From positions 40,681 to 104,680 of the forward strand of contig JAJPJX010000105.1 in assembly GCA_021324015.1 (NCBI GenBank): a stretch of 64,000 nt of DNA, given 5' to 3'. The position numbers were made by a program, and so were the translations under genes. The notes below the pieces were generated by a model. The model had not been told where the DNA came from. It did not search any database and worked only from the letters and a program-made list of their open reading frames with translations. The DNA is from Solibacteraceae bacterium (GTDB taxonomy: Bacteria; Acidobacteriota; Terriglobia; Bryobacterales; Bryobacteraceae). Below are positions 38,866-47,322 of this stretch, piece by piece; the stretch's first letter is position 1, and each line of letters starts with the position of its first letter.

Positions 38866-41077
38866 TTGAGCCACCGCCACCTGGCGCTGGGAACCGTCTC
38901 TTTCAGCGTCTGTTTCGCGGCCTGGGGACTCATTGCGGCGTTTGCGCCGCACTTTCGCGAACTGTTGCACCTGTCCGCCTCGCAGACGGCTTTTCTGGTG
39001 GCCGTCCCGGTGCTGCTGGGAGCCCTGGCGCGGATCCCCATGGGGATGCTGACCGACCGCTTCGGCGGCCGGGCCGTCTTCACCGCGCTGCTGCTCGCGG
39101 CGGCGGTGCCGGTTTGGATGGCGCCGGGTGTGGGCGGCTACCGCGCTCTGCTGGTGGCGGCCTTTTTCCTGGGAGTCGCCGGTTCTTCCTTTGCCGTAGG
39201 CGTAGGTTACGTCTCCCGCTGGACCCCGGCGGCCTCCCAGGGGACTGCCTTGGGCATTTACGGTCTGGGCAATATCGGGCCAGTCCGCGGCCGTCTTCCT
39301 GGGGCCAGTGCTGGCGGCCACTCTGGGTGTATCCGCGGTGTTTCGCGGAGCTGCGGCGCTGCTGGTGGCGTGGGCGGTAGTGTTCGTGCTGTGCGCCCGC
39401 GACGCTCCGACCAGGGGCCGGCCGCAGAGCCTTGCGGGGATGTTCGCAGTCTTCACTCGCACGCGCCTCTCCTGGATCCTGGCTTCTTTCTACTTCCTGA
39501 CCTTTGGCGGCTTCGTGGCATTCTCGATCTATCTGCCCAGCTTGCTGCGCGACGAGTTCGGATTGCAGCCCGCCGACGCCGGCTTCCGCACGGCGGGTTT
39601 TGTGGTTCTGGCTACCCTCGTGCGGCCCCTGGGCGGCTGGCTCTCCGACCGGATCGGCGGCGCGCGGGTGCTGTCCGCCGTCTTCCTGGGAGTGACTCCC
39701 TTCGCGGTGCTGCTGGGTTGGCCGTCGATGCTGCCGTTCAGCGTAGGCGCCCTGGGATGCGCCGCTCTACTCGGACTGGGCAACGGCGCCGTGTTCAAAC
39801 TGGTGCCCCAGTACTTCGCCGAGGAGACGGCCACCGTTACCGGCCTGGTAGGCGCCATGGGCGGCCTGGGCGGATTTTTCCCGCCCCTGGTGCTGGGTTT
39901 CTTTCGCGATCATACGGGCGTCATCTGGCCCGGCTTTGTCCTCCTGGCACTCGCTTCTCTGGCGCTCTGGCGCGTGAATCACCAGGTGCTGCTGCCACGC
40001 CAGGAAGCGCTCGAACTCAGCCTTCCGGCGGAACTCGCACGCACCGCCGACCGTTTTCGTGCCGGCGCCTGGGCGACGCTGTGGACGGGCCTGCTGGTGG
40101 CCGCCATCGTGGTCGGCTCGCGCAACCTGGAGAATTTCGATCCGGCTCTGGTGGTCTACACCTTCGCAGTGGTTTTTGCCGCCTGGGGAGTGGTCTATCA
40201 CTACAACGTCTGGATCCTGAAACCACCCACCCGCGTCTACTGGCAGCGCGGGTGGGAATTGTACCGGCGCGCGGGATTGATGCGGGGCACGTGGCGCGTA
40301 CTCGGCGTAGCCGGCACTCACCTGGCTGCCCAGACCTTCATCCGCCGGCGCTCGACGTTGCGCTGGTGGATGCATCAACTGATTTTTTGGGGCTGCCTTC
40401 TGGCCGTGCTGATCACCTTTCCGTTGGTCTTCGGCTGGATCAGCTTCGGCAGCCGCCCGGACGACCAGATGACGTACGTGACCTACCTGTTCGGCTTCCC
40501 GGCAGCTTCGTTCCGTATTCGCACCCTGGTTTCCTGGCTGCTCTTCCACGGTCTGGACATTTCGGCTTGCCTGGTGCTGGGAGGCATCGGCCTTTCCCTG
40601 TGGCGGCGCATGCGCGATCCGGGGGCGCGGGCGCTGCAGGCCTTCGGCATGGATTTCCTGCCCGTCATCCTGCTGTTTGCCATCTGCATTACGGGCCTGG
40701 CGCTCACCGTATCGCAGGAGTGGCTGCGCGGGGAGTTTTACTCCTTCCTGGCCATCCTGCATGCCGTCACGGTGATCGCCGCGCTGGTCTACCTGCCCTT
40801 CGGCAAGTTCTTCCACATTTTCCAGCGTCCGGCGCAACTGGGCGTCAAGCTTTATGAGAGGGCGGGCCAGGAGGGCGAGAGCGCCCGCTGCGCGCGCTGC
40901 GGCGAGGGCTTCGCCTCGCGGATGCACATCGACGATCTGAAGGAGGTCCTGCCGCAGGTGGGCTTCCGCTACCAGATGCCCGGCCCCACGGGCTACTGGC
41001 AGGAACTCTGCCCCGCCTGCAAACGCAAGAGCCTGGCAGTGACACAAATGCGCCTGAAAGAGAATTCCCGTGGCTAA
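38866..41077 (+). CDS. NarK nitrate/nitrite transporter fused to NarI-like cytochrome b and Cys4 ribbon (one frameshift)
   Basis: Read through one extra C at 39280/39281, this encodes about 736 residues: a NarK-type MFS transporter (1-385), two linking helices, a four-helix cytochrome b part with candidate heme His ([30 protein letters not shown]) like NarI/HdrE, and a C-terminal C-x2-C...C-x2-C ribbon ([15 protein letters not shown]). As sequenced, the first frame (TTG 38866) runs correctly to GNIG at 39279; the rest, from QSAAVFLG at 39281, is one base out of frame and open from 39308 or earlier to 41077. It is either a sequence error or an inactivating mutation. The gene overlaps the next by 8 bp. 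Confidence 0.8.
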
Positions 41078-43262
41078 GGTTCCCGCTTCTCTCGAATCCC
41101 TGACGGAAGAGTACGGGCCGCACCTGAACTACACGCCGCCCGGCGGCTGGCAGGACGCCGCGCACGAAGGCCCCGAGAAGCTGGTCAAGACGCATTGCTG
41201 CTTCTGCGGCCAGCAGTGCGGCATTCAACTCCGCGTGCGGGGCAGCCGGGTGGTGGGCTTCGAGCCCTGGGAGGACTTCCCTTTCAACCGGGGCATGCTC
41301 TGTCCCAAGGGAGTCAAGCGGTATCTCCAGGGCTCGCATCCGGACCGCCTGCTCGACCCCCTGCTGCGGAGTGATCACGGCTTTCGGAAGGCCACCTGGG
41401 ACGAAGCCCTGGATTTCACCGCGCGCCGCCTGCGCGAGATCCAGGAGCGTTACGGTAAGGACGCCGTGGCTATTTACGGTGGCGCTTCCCTCACCACCGA
41501 GAAGGCCTACCTGCTGGGCAAGTTCGCCCGCGTGGCGCTGGGCACGCGTCACATCGATTACAACGGCCGCCTGTGCATGGTTTCGGCGGGGGTGGCCTAC
41601 AAGCTGGCGCTGGGTATCGACCGCAGCCCACTGCCCTGGAGCGACATCCCCAAGGCGCAGGTACTCCTGATCGTGGGCGCGAATATCGGGGAGTGCGCGC
41701 CCATCACCACGGACTACGTCTGGCGCTGCCGCGAAAACGGAGGCAAGCTCATCGTCGCCGATCCGCGGATGACACCCATCACGCGCAACGCCGATCTTTA
41801 TCTTCCCGTGCGCCCTGGCACGGATCTGGCGCTGCTGCTGGGGATGCTGCACGTGATCCTGCGCGAGGGCTTGGAAGATCGCGAGTTCATTCAGGCCCAC
41901 ACCACCGGGTTTGCGGAGGTGGCCGCATCGGTCCAGGGGTGGGACCCGCGCACCGCGGCCGAATATTCCGGTGTTCCGCCCGAGGCCATCGAGCGCGCGG
42001 CGCGCTGGTTCGCCGAGGCCGGCCGCGCGATCGCCTTGCATGCGCGAGGCACGGAGCACCAGTCCAAAGGCGTCGAGAATTGCCTGGCGATCATCAACCT
42101 CTGCCTGGCCACCGGAAACATCGGCCGGGCGGGCGCAGGCTGCGCGATGATCACGGGGCAGGGCAACGGCCAGGGGGGACGCGAACACGGCCAGAAGTGC
42201 GACCAGTTGCCGGGGGCCCGATCGCTCCTCGATCCGGAGGCCAGGGCGCACGTTGCGCGCGTCTGGGGCATCCAGCCCGAGGAACTTCCCCAGGCCGGGC
42301 TGACCGCCGAAGAGATCATGGAAGCCATCCACCGCGGGGAAATCAAGGCCCTGCTGAGCATGTGCTTTAATCCCCTGGTTTCGCTGCCGGACGCCAATTA
42401 TACGCGCGAGGCCCTGGAAGGCCTGGAGTTCTTCGGCGTGGTGGATTTCTTCCTTTCCGAAACCGCCCAATTGGCCGACGTGGTGCTGGCCGGCAGCCTC
42501 CAGGAGGAGGAAGAGGGCGTCACGTGCAGCACCGAAGGCCGCGTGATCCACATTCAGAAGGCCGTGGATCCCCCCGGCAACGCCCGCGAAGATTCCTGGA
42601 TTTACTGCGAACTGGCCCGCCGCCTGGGCAAGGGCCGCTACTTCTCCTTCACTTCGCCGCGCGAGATTTTCGATGAGCTGCGGGAGGCCTCCCGCGGAGG
42701 GGTGGCCGATTATTACGGCATCACGTACGAGAAAATCGACCGCCAGATGGGCGTCTTTTGGCCCTGCCCCAGCCTGGACCATCCCGGCACCCCGCGGCTC
42801 TACGAGGACCTGCACTTCCATCAACCCGACGGCAAGGCGCGCTTCCTGGTCACCGAATGGCGCGAAAGCGGCGACCCGGTGGACCGGGACTACCCGGTCT
42901 ACCTGACCACCGGCCGCGTGGTCAGCCAGTATCTCTCGGGCACGCAGACCCGCCGCATCGGGGCGCTGGTGGATCAATATCCGGAGCCGCGCGTGGAGAT
43001 GCATCCGCGACTGGCCAGCCGGCTGGGTATCGCGCAGGACGACTGGGTCACGGTCGCGACGCGGCGCACCGAGATCACGCTGCGCGCCTCGGTCGTACGC
43101 ACCATCCGGCCCGATACGGTGTTCATCCCGTATCACTGGCCGCACGACCGCAGCGCCAACCGTCTCACACACCGCACGCTCGATCCGCGCAGCAAGATCC
43201 CCGAATTCAAGGTCTCGGCGTGCCGCGTGCAAAAGGCGGCGCGCCCTGGAGGAAAGGCCTGA
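41070..43262 (+). CDS. Molybdopterin oxidoreductase, NasA/NapA-type nitrate reductase catalytic subunit
   Basis: A 730-residue Mo-bisMGD enzyme. The N-terminal [4Fe-4S] site is C43-x2-C46-x3-C50 plus C78 in GMLCPKG, with the electron-transfer Lys80. Cys169 in RLCMVSAG aligns with the Mo-ligand Cys of NapA/NasA nitrate reductases, and the C-terminal MGD-binding domain has [19 protein letters not shown]. There is no Tat signal, so it is cytoplasmic. Nitrate reduction is favoured by the NarK partner and the Cys ligand; a formate-dehydrogenase-like role is less likely since those use Sec/Cys in another context. GTG start with an 8-bp overlap to the narK fusion. Confidence 0.85.
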   Translation: MAKVPASLESLTEEYGPHLNYTPPGGWQDAAHEGPEKLVKTHCCFCGQQCGIQLRVRGSRVVGFEPWEDFPFNRGMLCPKGVKRYLQGSHPDRLLDPLLRSDHGFRKATWDEALDFTARRLREIQERYGKDAVAIYGGASLTTEKAYLLGKFARVALGTRHIDYNGRLCMVSAGVAYKLALGIDRSPLPWSDIPKAQVLLIVGANIGECAPITTDYVWRCRENGGKLIVADPRMTPITRNADLYLPVRPGTDLALLLGMLHVILREGLEDREFIQAHTTGFAEVAASVQGWDPRTAAEYSGVPPEAIERAARWFAEAGRAIALHARGTEHQSKGVENCLAIINLCLATGNIGRAGAGCAMITGQGNGQGGREHGQKCDQLPGARSLLDPEARAHVARVWGIQPEELPQAGLTAEEIMEAIHRGEIKALLSMCFNPLVSLPDANYTREALEGLEFFGVVDFFLSETAQLADVVLAGSLQEEEEGVTCSTEGRVIHIQKAVDPPGNAREDSWIYCELARRLGKGRYFSFTSPREIFDELREASRGGVADYYGITYEKIDRQMGVFWPCPSLDHPGTPRLYEDLHFHQPDGKARFLVTEWRESGDPVDRDYPVYLTTGRVVSQYLSGTQTRRIGALVDQYPEPRVEMHPRLASRLGIAQDDWVTVATRRTEITLRASVVRTIRPDTVFIPYHWPHDRSANRLTHRTLDPRSKIPEFKVSACRVQKAARPGGKA

Positions 43263-43861
43263 TGTTCGGCTACGAGTTTTATGTGGACCCCTCGCGCTGC
43301 ATCGGGTGCCAGTCCTGCGTGCAGGCCTGCGCCGAATGCGACACCCACCGCGGCCACTCCATGATCCAGTTCGATTTCATCGACCGCCGCGAGACGATCG
43401 CGACGGCCGCCTTCGTCTGCTGGCATTGCGAGGACCCCACCTGTGCGCAGGTGTGCCCCGCCGATGCCATCAAAAAGTACGACGACGGCGTGGTGGGCTC
43501 CTCGCTCAAGCCGCGCTGCATCGCCTGCTCCAACTGTGTGCTGGCTTGTCCGTTCGGCATTCCCAAGCTGATGGCGCCCCAGCAGCAGATGATGAAATGC
43601 GACATGTGCTACGACCGGACCTCCGCCGGCAAGCGGCCCATGTGTGCCACCGTCTGCCCCAGCCAGGCGCTGGCCTACGTGCCGCCCGAGGTCATCGCCC
43701 GGGAGCGCCGCGAGAAAGCCATGAACACGTTCTGGTTCGGAGAGCAGAAGATCACCACCAAGGTTTTTATGATGGTTCCGGCGGAGAAGTCCGAGGTCCA
43801 CGTCGATGTGGCGGACTACATCTGGGAGGCCGAAGATGCCCTGGTTTCGCAGACCGAGTAG
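43262..43861 (+). CDS. Four-cluster ferredoxin-type electron transfer subunit
   Basis: A 199-residue protein of the NrfC/FdhB/DmsB type. Cysteine groups [35 protein letters not shown] and [20 protein letters not shown] can hold four [4Fe-4S] clusters. It would wire the molybdoenzyme to its membrane partners. Its start shares one base with the stop of the catalytic subunit (TGATG), and its end overlaps the Rieske gene by 26 bp, so the subunits are probably made in fixed ratio. Confidence 0.92.
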   Translation: MFGYEFYVDPSRCIGCQSCVQACAECDTHRGHSMIQFDFIDRRETIATAAFVCWHCEDPTCAQVCPADAIKKYDDGVVGSSLKPRCIACSNCVLACPFGIPKLMAPQQQMMKCDMCYDRTSAGKRPMCATVCPSQALAYVPPEVIARERREKAMNTFWFGEQKITTKVFMMVPAEKSEVHVDVADYIWEAEDALVSQTE

Positions 43862-44354
43862 CCAGCCGCTCTGGAAGGACGAGTTTTCGATTCTGACCGC
43901 CGACGAGCGCTACGTCAACCGGCGGCAACTCACCAAGTTTCTGACCCTCACCAGCCTCGGCATGCTGGTAGGCAACCTGTGGATCCTGGTGCGCTCCTGG
44001 CTGTATCGCGCGCCGGTTTATCCGGCCACGCCAGTCGCGCGCCTGGACGAAGTTCCGGTGGGAAGCATCAAAATCTTTTCCTATCCCGGCCCGCGGGAGG
44101 CTTGTATTCTGGTGCGCACCTCCGCGGAATCCTGGGTGGCCTACAGCCAGAAGTGTACGCACCTTTCCTGCGCGGTGTACTACGCCCGCCAGGCGAATCG
44201 TCTGGAATGCCCTTGCCATGAAGGCTACTTTTCGTTGACTGACGGGCACGTTTTGCAAGGCCCGCCGCGGAGGCCCCTGCCGCGCGTCCTCCTGGAGCGC
44301 AGAGGCGAAGCGCTGGTGGCCGTGGGCATGGATCTGGGAGACAAGGAAGCATGA
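43836..44354 (+). CDS. Membrane-anchored Rieske [2Fe-2S] protein
   Basis: A 172-residue protein with one N-terminal transmembrane helix (about 36-52) and a Rieske domain: CTHLSC with ligands Cys107 and His109, and CPCHEG with ligands Cys125 and His128; Cys112 and Cys127 can form the usual disulfide. In bc1 complexes such a protein takes electrons from quinol; here it belongs to a nitrate reductase unit with no cytochrome bc gene, so it probably works with the NarI-like cytochrome b of the narK fusion. ATG 43836 was chosen to start [10 protein letters not shown]. Confidence 0.9.
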   Translation: MPWFRRPSSQPLWKDEFSILTADERYVNRRQLTKFLTLTSLGMLVGNLWILVRSWLYRAPVYPATPVARLDEVPVGSIKIFSYPGPREACILVRTSAESWVAYSQKCTHLSCAVYYARQANRLECPCHEGYFSLTDGHVLQGPPRRPLPRVLLERRGEALVAVGMDLGDKEA

Positions 44355-44590
44355 CGCCGCCGCGCCTCCCGCAGAACCGCGGCCTCACGGCCATCGACGG
44401 CGCCATGGCGCTGATGGTCATCCTGCTGATCGTGCAGGTCTGGCTGCTGTCGGCAACGCTCGAATCTTTCCTGGCTGGACACCGCGAGGCAGCCCTTCCC
44501 GCCGTGATCATCTCGGCGCTGCTTTTTCTGATTTGCCTGGCGCTTTACCTGTTCGTGGATCAAGTGGACGCGGAAGTAAGGAGGCATTAA
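44351..44590 (+). CDS. Small two-helix membrane protein of the nitrate module
   Basis: A 79-residue protein with two hydrophobic helices (about 16-36 and 48-70) and a short acidic/basic tail. It recalls small membrane proteins annotated as DUF6755 next to Rieske proteins, from memory only. Its start overlaps the Rieske stop as ATGA, so it is presumably a subunit or assembly partner of this complex. Confidence 0.6.
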   Translation: MTPPRLPQNRGLTAIDGAMALMVILLIVQVWLLSATLESFLAGHREAALPAVIISALLFLICLALYLFVDQVDAEVRRH

Positions 44591-44760
44591 AACGGTCAGC
44601 GCTTAAGACAGCCGTCTGCCTCCATTCCCCTTCTTCCTCGGCTAAGTTCGCGGGATAATTCGTAAATCTCTGCAAATTTTACACAATCCCAGGAGAATTC
44701 CCTATTGCATCTGCGATTACAAGAGTGCCAGAATCCTGGCCTCAAGGGACGTAGCGGATC
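44591..44760. other. AT-rich spacer before the cysteine-rich gene
   Basis: A 170-base spacer with sharply lower GC (24 of 60 bases at 44641-44700). GATAAT at 44654-44659 is a possible -10. No gene, tRNA or clear terminator was seen; it marks the left edge of a compositionally distinct islet. Confidence 0.5.
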
Positions 44761-45237
44761 ATGAACCTTCCGAATCGCCGCCGAGTCGGGCTCTACGCAT
44801 TGCTGACATCCAGTGCGTTTTTCCTTTTGTGTCACTCTCTGCGTCCTCGTGCAGCCTCTATGACGGTTGTCGATGAGGCTGGCTCTCGCATCACAGGTCT
44901 ATTTGCTGAGGAGCCCGCACCCGCCGATGTCCTGTTAACTGTCGGAAATGGAGATTCGCTCGCTCGCCCGCAGCCGTGCGGATCTCAGAGTTCCGCGAAA
45001 GGCGGCTGGAGCCTTCTGGGTGTACGATCGATCGCGGCACAAAGCTGCAGCGGTGGCTGCACACGCCACTGGATAGACTTTTACTTCTATGACTGTTCTT
45101 GTGGGGGCAACTGGCGCCAGCCATACACAGATCCGGACATGAGAGATTATTCCGCCGGATGGAGATACACGGGAGACTCTGCTTGCCCGGCTTGCAGCAG
45201 TATTTGCCAGATAGCTTCGTGCGCGAACAACAATTGA
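44761..45237 (+). CDS. Cysteine-rich secreted protein of unknown function
   Basis: A 158-residue protein not matched to any family I know. N-terminal signal peptide (basic NRRR, hydrophobic about 9-26, likely cleavage after RAAS near 33). The mature part has nine cysteines (C73, C96, C100, C112, C114, C142, C145, C149, C154), with a Gly/aromatic-rich middle (IDFYFYDCSCGGNW) and CPACSSIC near the end. This could be a disulfide-rich secreted peptide or a metal-binding protein. The propeller-like gene follows after 13 bp. Composition differs from flanking genes. Confidence 0.6.
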   Translation: MNLPNRRRVGLYALLTSSAFFLLCHSLRPRAASMTVVDEAGSRITGLFAEEPAPADVLLTVGNGDSLARPQPCGSQSSAKGGWSLLGVRSIAAQSCSGGCTRHWIDFYFYDCSCGGNWRQPYTDPDMRDYSAGWRYTGDSACPACSSICQIASCANNN

Positions 45238-45250
45238 GTTGGATCTCTGT

Positions 45251-46192
45251 ATGCGATCCCAATTTTTAGTGCTGATCTGTTCGGTCATCATGGCCTCTCC
45301 TTCTCCCGCGCAACGGCTTGGCGTTCCTGTCCAGGCCGAGGTCATAAGCCACGACTACACGAATCAACCTGTCCCGCAGTACGCTCATGGCTTCCTCCTG
45401 GCATATGACCCCGCCTCGTCTCAGATATGGTCGTATCGGAATGGCTCGCTGAAAACACACACGATCGTTGCCATCCCCGGCGTCAATTCTGTTCGTATTC
45501 GTCACGTATCATGTTCGCCCGGAGGAGTGCTCGCAGCGTCCGTTGTTCTCAGCGACCCGCAACTCGGGTACGCGTCCGTGCTCGTCTGGATCGACAGCAC
45601 CGGCAAGATTATGCGCGTGGTCCGCACATATCCTTTTGCGGCAGGAGCATTGGCCTTCTCATCTGATGGAACACTCTGGGTGCTCGGAAGGGTTAGGGAT
45701 CGTACGTATCGAGACCTTCCCGACTACAATATCCTGCGTCAATATAGCGCGGATGGCGTGCTGCTAAGGACATTCCTGCCAAAGAGTTCACTGCTCGGAA
45801 CACCGGCACCGGGGAGTGGACGGATTCAGATACGCGACCAACAGGTCCTCATTTATTTCGAAGAAGACCAGATTGTTCTGCAGCTTTCCACAGATGGGAG
45901 AATTGCCGGACAGTGGAAACTGGCTGGGGCGTCTGAAATAATGGTTACGGGAGCGGCGATCAGTAATTCGGGAAACATTATTTTAAGCGGAGACGTGCAT
46001 TCAAACGCGCCCGCGTCGGTCAGCAGTGGGCTATATCAATTGGACAAAGTGTCCGACCGCCTGATACCACTTGAGATGGAGCGAGTCGGGCTGGCGCGCG
46101 ACCAATACATAATGTTGTTAGGTGGCGAGGCGGACCATTTGGTGCTCTATGTCAAGCCTCCCCGGCGCCTAGAATGGGTGCCTGTTGAGTAG
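45251..46192 (+). CDS. Secreted propeller-like protein of unknown function
   Basis: A 313-residue exported protein with signal peptide MRSQFLVLICSVIMASPSPAQ. The body has repeated blade-like segments (GGVLAASVVLSD, GALAFSSDGTLWVLGR, LQLSTDGRIAGQWKL) suggestive of an NHL/WD-like beta-propeller. It is adjacent to the cysteine-rich gene with a 13-bp gap, so the two are probably co-expressed. ATG 45251 gives the signal peptide directly; an upstream TTG adds four residues. Its stop codon coincides with the truncation point of a nucleotidyltransferase remnant. Confidence 0.65.
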   Translation: MRSQFLVLICSVIMASPSPAQRLGVPVQAEVISHDYTNQPVPQYAHGFLLAYDPASSQIWSYRNGSLKTHTIVAIPGVNSVRIRHVSCSPGGVLAASVVLSDPQLGYASVLVWIDSTGKIMRVVRTYPFAAGALAFSSDGTLWVLGRVRDRTYRDLPDYNILRQYSADGVLLRTFLPKSSLLGTPAPGSGRIQIRDQQVLIYFEEDQIVLQLSTDGRIAGQWKLAGASEIMVTGAAISNSGNIILSGDVHSNAPASVSSGLYQLDKVSDRLIPLEMERVGLARDQYIMLLGGEADHLVLYVKPPRRLEWVPVE

Positions 46193-46300
46193 CAAGAACA
46201 GTTCTCCGACGCGGTAGCGCCGGCAGAGTTCCGCGAGCGCGCCTTCATCGACCGGCGTGTTTCCCAGACTGGAGTGCCCGGCCCGTGTGATCTTCTTCAT
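46193..46300 (-). pseudogene. Truncated nucleotidyltransferase (MNT-like) remnant
   Basis: On the minus strand, ATG 46300 begins an N-terminus ending ...VDEGALAELCRRYRVGELFL, the start of minimal nucleotidyltransferases (normally followed by FGSALRGD-type catalytic sequence). Similarity stops at about 46193, exactly next to the stop codon of the propeller-like gene, so the catalytic part is gone. It is a stump cut by insertion or deletion. Confidence 0.55.
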
Positions 46301-46393
46301 GATGCGCGACTGGTCGGCCCGGCTGGAGGCTCGGCAGCCATCGCAACGCGCCATTGGAACTGTTCGGGTGAAGTTGCTCGCTGACCGCTGCCT

Positions 46394-47263
46394 TTACACG
46401 CTCACTACCGGGCAGGGGCTCTGCCGGATGATGGCGTAGGCGTTGGTGCGCAGGCGCCCAAAGACACCGCCGGCCGAGCCCCGGCCGATCACCAGCAAGT
46501 CCGCTTTTTGATCAGCCGCCACCTGGCAGACAACCTTGGCGGGGTCGCCCATTTCGATCACCAACTCCGCATCGGCGCCCCGTTGCGCCTTCAGCCGCTC
46601 GAGTTCTTCGCGAGCGGCGGCCATCATGTCCACGCGCCACTCCGGGGCGGGGACCTCCTCGGGATGCTGGAGGCACGTGGTCACATGCACGACGGCCAGG
46701 CGCGCCCCGAAGCTCGCCTGCAGGAAGGCGGCCCACTCCAGGGCCTGGCAACTCTGGGGTCCCAGGTCCAGGGCGCACAGGATCCGGCGGAACGGCACTT
46801 CCGCCACCGGCGGCGCTTCCTCGAGGTGAACGCCGGTCCACACGGGGCAATCGGCATCGTGCAAAACCTTGGCTGTGATGGACCCCAGGATGAAGCGCCG
46901 GAACGGTCCATAGCCGTGCGTCGGCATCACGATCAGACCCGCTTCCTGGGTGTGGGCGTATTCCACGATGCGGCGCGCCGGGTCGCCTTCCAGCACCACG
47001 CGCTTGACGTTCACGCCGGCGAGGTCCTCCGCCAGGAACGCAGCCAGTTCCTGTTCCACCTGAGCCGAGCGGTTGACGTACAACTCACTCAGCATGGAGC
47101 CGCCGATCTCCAGGGCGCCGAACTCGTAGTGCGGCGGCGTCAGAACGTGCAGCAAAGTGAGTTCGGAGTTGAAATGACAAGCCAGCGTTTTCGCGTAGCG
47201 CGCCGCCCCCGCGGAGCGCTCGGAGAAGTCCACCGGCAGCAGGATTTTGGCCAATGATCGCAT
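46394..47263 (-). CDS. Universal stress protein with two UspA domains
   Basis: A 289-residue protein formed of two UspA domains (about 1-145 and 150-289). The second ends with GRGSAGGVFGRLRTNAYAIIRQSPCPVVSV, a form of the G-x2-G-x9-G(S/T) ATP-binding motif; the first has MPTHGYGPFRRFILGSITAKVLHDADCPV. ATG 47263 follows AGAGGAGGG at a good distance. It is the last gene downstream of the cytochrome operon, separated by two stem-loops, and may be co-regulated with it as a redox or energy stress function. Confidence 0.87.
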   Translation of the reverse strand: MRSLAKILLPVDFSERSAGAARYAKTLACHFNSELTLLHVLTPPHYEFGALEIGGSMLSELYVNRSAQVEQELAAFLAEDLAGVNVKRVVLEGDPARRIVEYAHTQEAGLIVMPTHGYGPFRRFILGSITAKVLHDADCPVWTGVHLEEAPPVAEVPFRRILCALDLGPQSCQALEWAAFLQASFGARLAVVHVTTCLQHPEEVPAPEWRVDMMAAAREELERLKAQRGADAELVIEMGDPAKVVCQVAADQKADLLVIGRGSAGGVFGRLRTNAYAIIRQSPCPVVSV

Positions 47264-47282
47264 GGCACCCTCCTCTTCTTGC

Positions 47283-47320
47283 GCGGTCTTGCGACCGCCG
47301 GCCGGCGACAAGTCCGGCCG
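47283..47320 (-). other. Tandem stem-loops between cytochrome and usp genes
   Basis: 47299-47320 folds as a 7-bp stem (CGGCCGG/CCGGCCG) with an 8-base loop, immediately next to 47283-47298, a 6-bp stem (GCGGTC/GACCGC) with a GCAA tetraloop in the minus-strand RNA. There is no U-tract, so a transcript-processing or attenuation element is more likely than a terminator. Confidence 0.55.
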
Positions 47321-47322
47321 TC

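Noticed and set aside
39275..39285. Programmed frameshift in the narK fusion
   Set aside because: No slippery heptamer, stimulatory structure or in-frame overlap stop is evident; a simple insertion or read error explains it better.
40845..43232. Minus-strand frame of about 800 codons opposite the Mo enzyme
   Set aside because: Shadow; crosses three overlapping real genes.
44591..44760. tRNA or small RNA gene in the spacer before the cysteine-rich gene
   Set aside because: No T-loop signature or cloverleaf; only weak short hairpins.
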